Assembly (NCBI GenBank): GCA_001600175.1
Contig: BCJC01000002.1
Span: 248,001-312,000, forward strand
Reading direction: 5' to 3'
DNA from: Erythrobasidium yunnanense
Lineage: Eukaryota > Basidiomycota > Cystobasidiomycetes > Erythrobasidiales > Erythrobasidiaceae
DNA length: 64,000 nucleotides
Shown: positions 24,314-35,550 of the stretch, piece after piece
How the letters are laid out: every line of letters starts with the position of its first letter
How positions within the stretch are numbered: the first letter of the stretch is position 1
The notes under the pieces: generated by a model
The model's input: the letters and a program-made list of their open reading frames with translations, nothing else
Told to the model about the DNA's origin: nothing
Databases searched by the model: none
Position numbers and translations under genes: made by a program

Positions 24314-26025
24314 ATGCCGCTCAAGACCATCACAAGCTCAGCTGCTGGCCAGCAACCTGCACGACCAATGCTGAGGCGGCGGAGCCAGTCGGAGCAGACC
24401 ATCAATACCAAGCTGGCCGCCCTCTTGCGAACTGGTCCTAAGTCTCCCTTGCTCACGGACGATAAATTCACCCCTCGATGCACCAGTAGCAGCAGACTCC
24501 GCTTCCAAGTTGATCTGTGAGTCAACTACCTGTTTGCCCAGCTTGTCCCTGACTGATCATTCTGCCTGATGATAGCGATATTGCCCGTGGTGGTAGCCCG
24601 CTCGCAATCGCAGAATTTGGCAGCAGACTCTCCTCCCCTCGTTTCGACAGCTTCAATCAGAAGATTGACCTCGTACAGATCCCTCATACCTCTGTGCCCA
24701 TTGCACCTGTCAATATCGAGAAACGCGTCTTGTTCTCAACTCCTCCTCAGACTCTTACGCCGAAAGAGACCTTTCACCCTAGGCCTCCTACTCCGAAGGA
24801 TCGGCTCCTACCCTATACACCTTTGAGCAACCTCTCTCATCGAGCTCATCAGCTCACTCCAGCTGCACCTGTTCAGAGCGCCCCGCACCACTATGGCAGA
24901 CAGAATATGGTTCATCCCGGAGTGCTTGCCGCTTCCGAAGCTCTGCGAATTAATCTCGGTCTTGATACAGTACATAAGCGACAGCCTCCATACCAGGGAA
25001 GCGCAGCACCCACCATGCAAGCCAAAGTCATGGCTTCGCCCCCTGCTCTGCACCCGAATGTAGCATCCTGCCAATCTCCCGAAGCTCAGCTTCTGTCTAG
25101 TCTGTTCCCCTGCATGGGTCAAATCCAGCCCCTCGGTTCGCAAAGTGCAAATCTTCCTCCTATGTAGGTCACCCTTCCATCGCCGCGAGAGTGTCTATCT
25201 GAGACCTCGATCAGCGTCAACACTGGTTCTAGCGGTCCGATGAAGGTTCAGCCTGGCGATTGGGGCTGCCTCGTCTGCGGTTTTGTGGTGAGTCAGATGC
25301 TGATATCGTTTATGAAGAGAGGCTAACTCCTAAGTCTCTAGAACTGGCGCCGAAGGAAGTTCTGCATGCGATGCTGTCCCTATGCCGAGGGCAACGCATC
25401 TCCGCAAAGCAATATATACTCTTCGCCTGAACAAAGCCGCCCTAGCGACAGATCACCATTCTTCGCATACACAGGCTATCCTGTTTATACCACGTCTCCA
25501 GGCCCCGTACATCAACAGAATGCAAACATGCTGCCTTTCGGCTTCATGCCGCTCTCAGCTCTTCCGCCTGTTTTTACCAATCATCTTGGAACTCCATTGA
25601 GCTTCGGCAACCAAGGTCAAGCAGCAAGGTCTGGGTATCACGCTACTCCTGCCAACTTACAGTATGGCAACGCCTTCCAACCGTTCCCGACCACATTTGG
25701 TGCTGCACGAGGACCGACTGGAGCTGCGCCTCTTCCTCTACCGTACGAGGCCGATGTAAAAGAAGCAGCTCATGGAAGAAGCTTGGCACAAGACATTGGT
25801 CGCCCTTTGACACCATCGCCGACTGGCTCGACCGGCTCCTCCTGCTCGTTCGCGTTTAGTGCTGGAGACATCCTTTCTCCAGCAACTACGATGAGCACAG
25901 TTGCTAGTCCTTCCACACCAAGGATTGTAGAGTTTGGCTCGGTCGATCATAAAGCAAGTCCGCCTATGCCGAGCATAGAGCAAATCCTCCCTCCGATCTC
26001 TTCATCGCAAAGACTCGTCGTCTAG
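24314..26025 (+). CDS. RanBP2-type zinc-finger protein, disordered
   Basis: Exons: 24314-24516, 24576-25163, 25215-25287, 25342-26025; 515 residues. The only folded part visible is one RanBP2/Nzf-type finger at roughly residues 276-300, GDWGCLVCGFVNWRRRKFC followed by MRC, with the CxxC...N...CxxC pattern used by this finger class to bind single-stranded RNA or ubiquitin. The NWRRRKFCMRC form is typical of fungal RNA-binding members. The rest is long, Ser/Pro/Ala/Thr-rich and disordered, with many SP and TP sites (TPPQTLTPKE, RPPTPKD). An RNA-binding regulator is a reasonable guess, not shown. Confidence 0.82.
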
Positions 26026-26211
26026 ACATGCCGCTCGTACCTACTTCTTCGTTCTCTATTGTTTGGCGGATCTTCACGGACAATATACTCCTTTGCAAAA
26101 GGCGCTGGTTCGCCATGTCAGTTATGTTCTCGCTTGTTGTTCATTACCCTTGCTTCGTCTCTACTGCTACATCTCAACGCTGTATATCGTATTATTCTGC
26201 CTGGAGTCATT

Positions 26212-28231
26212 CTATCCTTCCTTTGCGACCTCCCTGACTGACTCTTGGAAGATCTTAATGCCCTTCGCCATTTCGTCTTCGGTGATTGTCAGAGGTGGGA
26301 TGAAGCGGATGGTCTCGTAGACACTGGTCGTCAGAATGAACATTCCTTTCTCCATACACTTCGCTGCCACGCGTGAAGCCAGCTTAGAGCCAGGCTTATG
26401 CGTTGATGCAATGGCGGTGTTGTCAGATTTTGCAGCTTGCTCGGGAAGACTGTAGCCGAAAGCTGGAGAGGGTGCTGCAAACTCAACACCGATCATCAGG
26501 CCTAGACCTCTCACATCGGAGAAGAGGTGAGCTGTATCTGCTGAGTCCTGCAGTTCTTTCAAGCCTGCTAGTAGTTGATCGGATCTGAGAAGGTGAGATT
26601 AGTTCTGAGGTCATTCCTATTCGGAAGGAGAGCTACTATACCTTGCTTTGACGTTCTCAAGGATTTTGTCATTCTTCATAACTTGGGCGCAAGCGACTCC
26701 TGCTGCACAGCTAACAGCGTTGCCTGCGTAAGTGCCGCCCATGCTGCCGGCTGCAAGGACGTCAGCATCCTTCTACAGCGACATCTTAGCGATTGCTCAA
26801 CTTACGCGGTTGCTTGTCCGCAAGCTCCTTCCTGGTGACGATTCCGGACAACGGGAAGCCATTTGCGATGCCTTTCGCCATCACCATAATATCTGGCTTG
26901 AGGCCTGGAGCGATGGTCTCGATGGCAAAGTAGGTACCGCATCGTCCAAAACCGGACTGTACTTCGTCGATAATGAGGAGAATGCCTTCGCGGTTGCAGA
27001 TCCGCTGCAAGCCTTCGAGGAAGTGCTTGTTGGAGGGAACGTAGCCGCCTTCGCCTCTGTATGTGCAGTTGTCAGCGATTTGCACTGGCTTATCGGCATG
27101 CTCGGCTCACAGGACTGGCTCGAGGATGACCGCAGCGGTATCTTTCGGCGCGCTTTGTTGCGCAAGAAGAAGCTCTACTTGGTATAGACAAGCTTCTGCC
27201 ATGTCTTTGTCGGACGTCTCTTTCGGAACGCCGAGCTGATGCCAATACGGGAAAGGTACAGAGAAGGTACCAGGCTAAGCCGGTATGCCAGATCAGTCTA
27301 CACATACGATTGCAGAATTCGGGTTTCAGCCTACCATCAGAGGTGCGTATCTACCATGGAACTGTCAGCCATCGAATCTAGACGAGGCGGACTTAACCTT
27401 ACCCTGCACCGTATATCGTCTTGCTCTTCGTCAGTGCCATTGTACCGAATGTGCCTATACATAAATTCTCTTCAATGGAAAGGCGCAGTCATCTCAAATT
27501 GGGACCGAACCTACGGCCATGGTAGCTCCCTTGCATGCTTATGATATTCTGGCGCCCTGTCGCCATTCGAGCAAGCTTTACGGCTGCCTCAACAGCTTCC
27601 GCACCGCTGTTCCAGAAGAAGAAGGTATCGAGAGAAGCATCTGGACACGCATACATTAGCTTCTGACGCTGGCAATACCTACTCAGGCAGCTCACGAGGC
27701 ATGACAGGAAGAAGAGCATTGACGAGCTGTAGGTAAGGTTTGGAGAAGCCGATATTGACTTGAGCATGCACCTGGACAGCCGTTATCAGCTGGAAAGACC
27801 TGGCCTAATGTATAGCTTTCGGGCTTACAATCTCGGCACATTGCTTCTGTGCTGCTTCAGTTATGGTAGGATGGCAATGTCCAAGGTTCGCGACTCCTAT
27901 ACCGCTTGTGCTGCATATCATCCATAATTAGATCTCCAGAAAGAAGCAACGCCAGCAAGACGCACAAGTCGAGCATACGACGAGAAGCTTCTTGACCAGA
28001 TGTAGTGAAGGCTGGGGAGACATTAGCAGGGATGTTCGTTGTCCGAAGAGCCGGGAGATCCACCAACTCTGGTCAGCAGGTGCCGTATTGATCCAGGAGC
28101 CTGAACAGCGATGTTAGGTCTGTACTTTAGCTTCATGAATGCTCAGAGACACCTTCTCCTTTGAGCTGGTGATGCGAAGGTCTCAGCAATCTACTGACAT
28201 GATGCTTCCTGACTCCGACGCACCAGAACAT
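26212..28231 (-). CDS. Class III aminotransferase, probable 4-aminobutyrate aminotransferase
   Basis: PLP-dependent aminotransferase of the GABA transaminase group. Exons: 28068-27966, 27910-27829, 27771-27696, 27640-27515, 27454-27403, 27350-27335, 27274-27111, 27056-26806, 26750-26642, 26584-26212, all in phase, about 450 residues. Motifs: [76 protein letters not shown] with the cofactor Asp, and [13 protein letters not shown] with the PLP lysine. One exon is 16 bases. The first exon is uncertain: the best candidate starts at ATG 28231 and splices at 28195. Before YLDF-like RMLDF the family usually has a WDxxG segment, which is missing. Substrate could be another omega-amino acid. Confidence 0.85.
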
Positions 28232-28716
28232 AATCGCTAGATCTGCCAACACCTTTGACGACGTGTTGTTTCTATCATATACCAGAGCAGAAGACGACCA
28301 GTGTGAGCTTTCTGAAGTCAGATCTGCTTCTTGAGCTTCCGGCTAGACGTACGCCGAACTCTGCAAGGGACGCATTCGCACGCCGTGCAAAGCTTGAAGA
28401 GATTGAGCGAGTAGCGCTTGCTTGCATCTTGTCAGCAGGAGTTGGTGGGCAATTTGAACAAGAAAGAACAGATGATAAGCGGGATAACAGAAGACGACCG
28501 AAAGATGGAGCCGCATACGACAACTCTTCAACAAATAAGAGCGGGTGTTCTGAGAAGGAATTCTCCTAAGGTGTTGCCCACAACGTTAAAGTATGCTCTT
28601 AAGGCGTTACATGCACCAGAGTCCTTAAACGATCGACATGTACCGGAATCGTCTATAGAAGAGATTGGAAGGCAATCAACACCATCTACCTGCAACAGGT
28701 TACCGCCGCTCGACCG
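28232..28716. other. Intergenic region between tandem minus-strand genes
   Basis: 485 bases upstream of the aminotransferase and downstream of the first hydrolase. Plus-strand frames crossing it run antisense into the hydrolase and are shadows. No element recognised. Confidence 0.35.
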
Positions 28717-29748
28717 CTACATGTTCTCCCCAGCGATAGATCGGAGCAAAGCAGCTGTTTCCTCAGGTTTTGCTTTGAAGGGAGAGTGGCCCGACTTGAT
28801 ACGTCGTACTGTCATCACTCCCGGACCTGCTGACGCTGCGAGCGTTTCCTGCACGCAGTCGAATTAGCTATCGACTTAAAGACTGCGACTTTGGCCTACC
28901 TGAATCTCTTTGGCGGGCATACAGCGATCATCCTCGCATACCAAGTACGTTGATGGTATGTACTTGAAGGCCTCATATTCAAGCTTGACTAATTTGAATG
29001 CGCTTTGTGTGACGCGCTTCATTAGATCCGCGCCATAAGCGAGCTGCAAGCGAATAACTACCTACTTGGTAGCATGCGGCTTCAGTTTGGCCACGCATTG
29101 TGCTCTCTTCTCGGCAGCCACATCGTGGTAGAAGAGATCCTCCGGGCCGTCTGCCTCGCAGTAGGTGCCCTAGTAGCGAACAAATCGGGTCAATTACGCC
29201 CCCTTTTGTTACGAAGGCTTTCCTCACCTTGTCGACAACCCATGGTGAAAGGGCTCCAAATGCTTCTATGCAGGACATTCCCTTTGGCGTAATGACGGCC
29301 TGAGGATTGATGATATTTGTTCAGCCAGCATGATAATGCCGTCTGATATACGAGCCTTACGGCGATGTACGTGATGCTTATTATGCCATTCGGGAAGCCA
29401 GCTACCTGCCTGTCTGCAATTCCCAGGCCTTCACAGGCGCTAGAGCCCGGTACACCAGCGTAGGAGTGCAGGGCGAGAGCTACGTTCTTGCCCTCAGCGA
29501 GCACTCTCTCGATCACAGAGCGTACTGCTTTCTTGTCGTCTCCAGCATCCGCTAGACCATTGACGGCTCCAACTGATGCTAGAGTAGCGTAGACGACTTC
29601 GTGCCCAGCTTCCATCAGGTGTGTCTTGACATTGTCCCAGCATTCGGGTGAGTGGAACTACTATATCACATTAGTGCGCGAAGACCACAAGGCATGTCTC
29701 GGTGCATACGGCTCCGGCAACTAGTACGAAGGTTGGCTTGGTAGGCAT
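28717..29748 (-). CDS. Alpha/beta-hydrolase, tandem copy 1
   Basis: Exons: 29748-29710, 29657-29361, 29299-29228, 29169-29066, 29002-28900, 28848-28717; 248 residues. It is a small alpha/beta-hydrolase fold protein of the AB_hydrolase_6 type: TFVLVAGAFHSPECWDNV at the start, nucleophile elbow ALHSYAGVPGS, LKPHAT before the cap-to-core crossing, IPSTYLVCEDD for the acid, and GHSPF for the catalytic histidine. No signal peptide, so probably intracellular; substrate unknown. It is paralogous to the gene about 0.8 kb upstream, with the same intron positions and phases. Compared with that copy, AW in the oxyanion region reads AF here. Confidence 0.83.
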
Positions 29749-30547
29749 GTGAACGAGGCTTTAAGAGTGAAGATGATTGAATGAAAGGAATTAGAAAGCC
29801 AGCAAGTTGCCTATAGCTCTACAAATGCCTACAGCTACGTCCGAAAGTGTTAGGCTGCCTCCGTTGCGGCGGTATGGTGGTAATCACAACTTCGCTCAAA
29901 GGTCGGCGATACCGCTTGTCTCGAGAAATCCTGGGATTGCATTTGTTGCAGCTGGTACCCTTGAGACTAGTAGCGAAAAGGTTGCAGCGTTTGTGCAGTA
30001 CTGTTGCTAGTGCTTCATCCTCGACTCAAGCTTGATTATCTTCGACCAGGCAGGGCATCGCATCAAGAGCTCGATACAGATATAAACATGTCGGTTGCAT
30101 CCAGTGAAGCCAAAGAACGTGCGCGCGAGATCTGCTTCTCGAGCTTCGCGCATGCTGCATTTTGGCTCACAGCAAGCTCTGCTGGAATTGTAACCACACG
30201 CTGCATGAAGCTTCAGAGGTCTGAACGATAGCGCTCCTTTGCAAGCTGGAAGTACCACGAGATGTATCAGTCGGACAAAGACAGAAGAGCTGGCAGGCCC
30301 AACATAATCAGTCAAGCGGATAATGAAGAACAAGTAGCGATAGACAAACTTGAAAGATGAGGATGGTTATCGTTCGGTCAAAGCTTCTGTGCAGTAGCCC
30401 TAATTGACCACCCTTCTGTGATGCCCAAGTCTAACGGAGAAAGCCCGCTAGAGCCAATCGCAAGTGCGTTACATATGGCAAAGTATCTCGCGCAAGCGAC
30501 AGGAAACGAAGCCAGACAATACACTGTAGGTTAAGACACGCTGCTAT
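29749..30547. other. Spacer between hydrolase copies, 0.8 kb
   Basis: Separates the two paralogs. I looked for a third, broken hydrolase copy and saw none. Open frames are short and unrecognised. It should contain the promoter of copy 1. Confidence 0.35.
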
Positions 30548-31619
30548 TCAGTTCGTGAAGGCAGGGCCGCCATCTGGCCTCTGTACCTCCTCCTCAGCAA
30601 GAGATCGCAGGAAGGCGGCCGTTTCCTCGGGTTTGGAGTAGAACGGAGAGTGGCTGGAGTTGATGCGACGGAGTTGGAATACGTCTGGACCTGCTGAACC
30701 AGAGATCGCTTCCTGCTCCACCACAGCATCAGTTTCGGCTGTCTTCGGCTGAACAGTCTTGGCCTACCTGAGCTTGAGCGGGAACACAGTGATCGTCTCC
30801 GGTGATCAGGTATGTAGATGGTATGTGCTTGAAGGCTTCGTATTCGAGCTTGACGTCTGAAAAGGCACTGAGACGATGCGGTAAATGTCTGGAGTATACT
30901 GCACCGAGCGGCTTAGGAACTTACTCGCATGCATGAGGCTTCAGAGCAGCGACAGCCTTAGCTTGCTCCTCAGCGGCTAGATCATGGTAGAAGACGTCTT
31001 CGGCACCATCGACTTCGAAGTAGGCTCCCTGCCGGATGGATCGAGATGGGTTAGAGTAGTACGCAAGCACAATAGAAGCATGCTGATTACCTTCTTAACA
31101 CACCATGCATTGTGTTTACCACCGACCATATCCTCGAGCGACATACCTTTCGGTGGAGTAAAAGCCTGTGAGGTTAGTAATTCAACGCTCGATTACATAA
31201 ATATGGCAAGAAGTCCGTAAATGCTCACAGATATGTATGCAATGCTTGTTATGCCATTTGCGTGGCCTGCAGCTTTCCTGTCTGCAATGCCCAGTCCTTC
31301 GCAGGCGCTTGAACCGGGTATGCCAGCATAGGAATGCAAGCCTAGGGCGATATTCTTGCCTTCAGCTAGGATGCCCTCGAGCACTGTTCTGACAGCCTTC
31401 TTGTCGTCGTTGACGTCGGCGAGCCCGTCGACGGCTCCAACAGATGGGAGAGCAGCGTAGACTACCTCGTAGCCAGCACGGACTAGCAAAGTCCTGACGT
31501 CGTCCCAGCATTCAGGCGAGTGCCACTGTACACTTTGTTCAGTTTACCGTTTCCTGCTATGATAGACGTATGGTACGCACGGCTCCAGCGACGAGAACGT
31601 AGGTAGGCTTGGCAGACAT
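30548..31619 (-). CDS. Alpha/beta-hydrolase, tandem copy 2
   Basis: Exons: 31619-31581, 31525-31229, 31165-31091, 31028-30925, 30867-30768, 30712-30548; 259 residues. Same family and layout as the downstream copy: TYVLVAGAWHSPECWDDV, GLHSYAGIPGS around the nucleophile serine, VFYHDLAAEEQAKAVAALK, IPSTYLITGDD and SSHSPFYSKPEE with the catalytic histidine. Exons 1, 2 and 4 have exactly the same lengths as in copy 1 (39, 297 and 104 bases). The C-terminus is longer (ends GGPAFTN). Probably intracellular; substrate unknown. The shared structure shows the pair arose by a local tandem duplication. Confidence 0.83.
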
Positions 31620-32064
31620 GTTGATGGTTGATAAGTAGAGTGAGTAATCAGAAGAGAAGAGCCTTCTGCAAGCTGAGGAGCCTTGTAGAGGCTATGAACA
31701 GCTCTGCCCGAGAAGGCCCATGGGTTGATACCGGAGCTGTCCAGCATGCAGACGACTGAAGTCATGAACAGCACAGTACGTCCGCGACTTCAACACGAGC
31801 AGCTTGTCGATTCTGGTTTCTTTCCTGGAGCCTGCTTGATGTCAACGCCTGCGCGACTCTCGAGCACTACGAGCGGGGCGACGCTGAAACGATGAGACTT
31901 TCATGGAGGGCTGAGGGTTTGCTCAAGATTCTGTGCTTGATTTCTTTCGCAGCATGCGGTTGTCTTTACGCGAACCCATATGACCTGCTAACATTTGTTG
32001 CTGCTACTTTTGGCTTTCGAAGTCTGGACATTGCACTGCACCCATAAGATAGCAAGAATCAACC
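31620..32064. promoter_or_regulatory. Divergent promoter region, hydrolase 2 / membrane protein
   Basis: 445 bases between divergent starts. No gene-like frame and no specific element recognised. Confidence 0.35.
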
Positions 32065-32998
32065 ATGTCCATACGCGACGTTGCTCGACATGATTCTATT
32101 GCAACGGCTTCCGGTCTCTCCAGCAGTTTCGGCTATCTTGTAGGCGTGTCGCGCTTCTCGAATAGGTACACCACGCGAAATCTCTCTGCTTCGTGATCAA
32201 GGTCGTTCCTCTGATATGCTACGAAAGCCAGGCTGTGTTCTCTCTGAATCTGTTCGCGACCGGCTTAGCTTGGGCAATCGTAGCTGGCCTGCTCGGAGGT
32301 TCTCTGGCTTTCAAGTAACCTATATGATCTACCTTCCCGCACCTATCGGCTCTGATGTCCTCGCAGTCTGAATCTATCGATAGGGCCGAGTATGGGCACC
32401 ATGGTTGGATCGATAGCAGGTGCAGATACGGGCGTCTCCTTCACATGCCTCCAGCTTACTCAGAGACGCACAGGCTACGCTGGTGGAGCCATGAGCTACT
32501 TCATCGGCCAGCACAGGCAGTCTATACGATATCTTCTGGAATATCCGTCTTTGTTACGCTTCCACTTAACAGCAGGTCCCTCCCAAGGTTCAGTCAACTT
32601 GCATCTGATGTATTGCTGCTCTCTAGCGCAACTATCCTCACTATTCAGCTGAAGTCTCCTCTGAACAAGCCTGGAGACAGTGGCTACTGCGGGCGTACGG
32701 CGGGCCGCCTGAAGAGTGAGTTTCATCAGTCACTTCAGCAGTGTGTCTTGCTCAAGCTTGCCTTTGCTGGTTTGTGAGCTCTCTCAATAGTGTGCGAAGC
32801 TTACTGTTCGGAGGAGAGCCTTTGAAGCGGGCTTGTATCGTCGCATCCTCCATATCGGCTAGTCAGTCCATAGAGACGATACAGCATCAAGAAGAGGAGG
32901 ACTTGGTGGCCCAGTACCTGCAGGAACACCAGGGAAAGCAAGTGCAGCAGGCAACCGGTAGCTCCAGTGCCATCAAAACGGCTGTTGAAGATGCATGA
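32065..32998 (+). CDS. Hypothetical small membrane protein
   Basis: Exons: 32065-32139, 32202-32314, 32367-32575, 32649-32715, 32791-32998; 223 residues, all junctions in phase and ending in one stop. I do not recognise the family. The protein has a glycine-rich hydrophobic segment at about residues 42-62 (NLFATGLAWAIVAGLLGGS), and a second weaker one (MGTMVGSIAGADTGVSF) about 15 residues on, so two closely spaced membrane helices are likely. The C-terminal half is soluble and polar, with QHQEEEDLVAQYLQEHQ resembling a short coiled coil. The third exon's donor is uncertain (GTCCCT at 32576 or a site 16 bases further). Organelle membrane residence is only a guess. Confidence 0.6.
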
Positions 32999-33128
32999 TG
33001 TACTATAGAAATGTGCATGACTGAAGAGCGTAATAATGGTCACAATAACATGTTTAAGCTAAAAATGCTACTTATGATGCGAACGAAGAGCTAATGAATA
33101 CGCAGTGACAGTTGACGAAAGAGAAAGA

Positions 33129-34184
33129 CTACTTCTTTGTCGTTCCAGGTTTGAGGAAGTCTTTCGAAAGATCGATACCCAACTCCTTGAGATGCGTGTT
33201 TTGTAACTTGATCTTCCTATTTCCTCCTTTCTTACCCTTGCCCTTCTTCTGGATATTCGCAGTGGGCTCTGCAGGGACTGTTGATGTTGTCTTCATGCCG
33301 GCTGTAGTACAGCAGCGTTCGTTAAGTCAGCTACACGCAAATCGGAGAGCGCGTAAGGAGGCTTGCCTTCTTCCAGCTCGCGTAGAATAGTTATCGGGTC
33401 AGGCAGCTTTGTTGTATTCCACATGGTCTTGAACTCTGTGGGACCAGTATAAGCCGGACTACTCCCTTGATAATGCTCGTCCTACGTACCTGCATCCACA
33501 ACGGGCACTGGGCCCATCTCGTCCCAGAAAACCATCTTCATCGCTCCTTCGCGTTCACTGGATCCGCCTGTCCTGATGACCATGACTTTGCCCTCCTTCT
33601 CGAGCTCTTCTATAGCAGTCTTTGCATTTGGCCACGATTCCTGCAGCTTCTTGACCATCATTCCGCCTCGAGGTGAGTACTTGCGAAGTAAGGCTAGAAG
33701 TTCTGCATTGTTACGTATCAGGTAGTCGGGCTGGCGTGCAATCTTAGCGAGGGTCTTGCTGTGGACGAAAGCTCCGGCAGCTCACCTTGTAGCTGTAGAG
33801 ATCCATCTTCTCGTCGTATAGCACCTTCTCATGCGCTCTGAATGCAGCCAGCATCTCGGCATTGTGTTGCAGCTCGTCGACATTTGAGAATGCAGCGAGA
33901 TCTTCCAGTCGGATAGGATTGTTTGGGTGTTCCTTCAAGTAACCGACCGCATAGATGATCTTGGTATACAGATGCTGGCCAACTCCCGTATCAAACGGCG
34001 TGGAATTGTTCGTCGATGTCGAGGTCGCTGGTCCTGCCCGCGTAGCTGGCTCAGCTCAGCCCTCTAGCCTCAGCTATAGCCATGTCGCTTCACCAGCGCT
34101 GATCCGTGGCTTCTTGTTCTTCTTCTTGTGCTGCTGCTGCGCTATATCGCTGGCGACTCCTCCAGCTTCCACTTTACTCGCCAT
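33129..34184 (-). CDS. TFA2: Transcription initiation factor TFIIE beta subunit
   Basis: Small subunit of TFIIE, which recruits and regulates TFIIH at RNA polymerase II promoters. Exons: 34184-34094, 34033-33786, 33730-33490, 33435-33367, 33301-33129; 273 residues. A basic N-terminus (HKKKNKKPR) precedes the tandem winged-helix core: HLYTKIIYAVGYLKEHP, MDLYSYKPDYLIRNN, LLALLRKYSPRGGMMVKKL and EGAMKMVFWDEMGPVPVV. The C-terminal basic region ends in the family pattern KIKLQNTHLKELGIDLSKDF. The fourth intron (33302-33366) begins GCAAGC, a good GC-AG intron; without it the protein would stop early. Confidence 0.9.
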
Positions 34185-35550
34185 GTCGGCGAGAGCACGA
34201 CCTCCTGTTCTGTATGATACGCCAAAATGTCAAGGTATTGAGCTTGAGATGATGATGACCACTGATGGTGAACAGCAAGCGACTTCGTTATCACTTCTAA
34301 CTCCTCATCCTCATGTCACTGCCGGCTAAGCGGGATCGATCAATGAAAAGAGACAGCTCAGACCTTTTGTTCGAGGATGCCGTCAAGTCCTGCTCCGAGG
34401 AGCGGGACCCAGAGGCCAGACTAATGATCATGAATTTGACAGATAACTCATCCCACAAGGTGCTTCATCAGGGAGGAAGGCCTAGCCAGACCGACTCGAA
34501 AGATATCTCTTGGTACCCCTTCCAGCACAATACAGCGCAATGTACAACCGTATAAATCTCTTCCATATACCGACTCAAGGCTTCTAAGCTCAGAAGCACA
34601 GCTTGCGAGGCAGCCAAGTCTTGACGGGCGAACTGTGTAAGCGCTTCTCTCGCTCGAACAACGCCAGCAGCCTCTGATGAGAAGCCCTTCCGCTTCGTCC
34701 AGTCCGTGAACGACCTAAAACACTGTCCAGACGTTTAGTTCGGAAAGCTCTCAAGCCAGTCGCATTGCCGGTCTTGCGGCTATCATACCCTCAGTCGCAT
34801 TCGACAAGCAGCGTCATCATCGTACCATCTATACTGTCGAAACACTTTGGTGTTCTGTTCCTGCGACTAGTCAAGCAACAATAACGCACCCACACGCATC
34901 CACGACTCTAGATCCATATTATCCGATATAATTACGAAGGTTCGCAACGACCGGGAATAGCTCTTCCACCAGCTTTCTTCACGCTAGCCCTGTATTACGG
35001 GGCGGGATTGGCTTCTACTGTCGTCTTCCCATTCGTCCTCTGCAGAAAGCACCAGGCAGTCACAGGCTTCCGGGCATCTTTGGTTCGGACTGGATTTCGA
35101 ACGAAGACAGCCTCGTAGAGCGGAGACCGCGCAAGCAGTATTCGTTAGGACAGGAGTCGACAAGCACAAACCCGGCTTTCCCGCTTCGCTCGATACGAAT
35201 TCCGTAAGGACAGATAACAAGGGAGCCGGACCACGCTAGATTACGCAGACGAAGACCGTGAGCTACGATAGTAAATATCTGGAGGCTATCCGATCTCGGT
35301 ACTGCCAGAGCAGAACCAGCAGGGGTTCGTGGACAGGCCGTTGCAGATCCCGCGACGGACTTCGGAACACGGCTGTGATCGGCAGGGGCGGGGTCCACGA
35401 AATCGCACTGGGGCAACGCACAAGGACGAAGAGCCCAGGCAGTGAAGGTGCAGTCCATTACGACACTTCGCATCGAAACCAGGGCGAAAGAAAGGCTACG
35501 AGGGGCGCGTTAGAACCTAGCTTCACAAGGCCTGAGATTATCACGGAATA
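34185..35550. other. Intergenic region, 1.37 kb, upstream of G-alpha
   Basis: Between divergent TFA2 and the G-alpha gene. Several mid-size frames exist on both strands between 34980 and 35551, including one of 137 codons on minus, but none resembles a known protein and they overlap each other. The stretch just before 35551 is most likely the G-alpha promoter and leader. Confidence 0.4.

Noticed and set aside
30713-30767. A 19-base intron near the 3' end of hydrolase copy 2
   Set aside because: The paralog's exon boundary (before GAA at the last exon) gives a 55-base intron in the same place and phase, which is far more likely.
30768-30925. An apparent frame break between exons 4 and 5 in both hydrolase copies
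   Set aside because: Moving the acceptor upstream in each copy adds the expected AF-containing residues and restores the frame; both copies are intact.
35060-35473. A 137-codon minus-strand frame upstream of the G-alpha gene
   Set aside because: No family resemblance, overlaps other frames, and lies where a promoter is expected.
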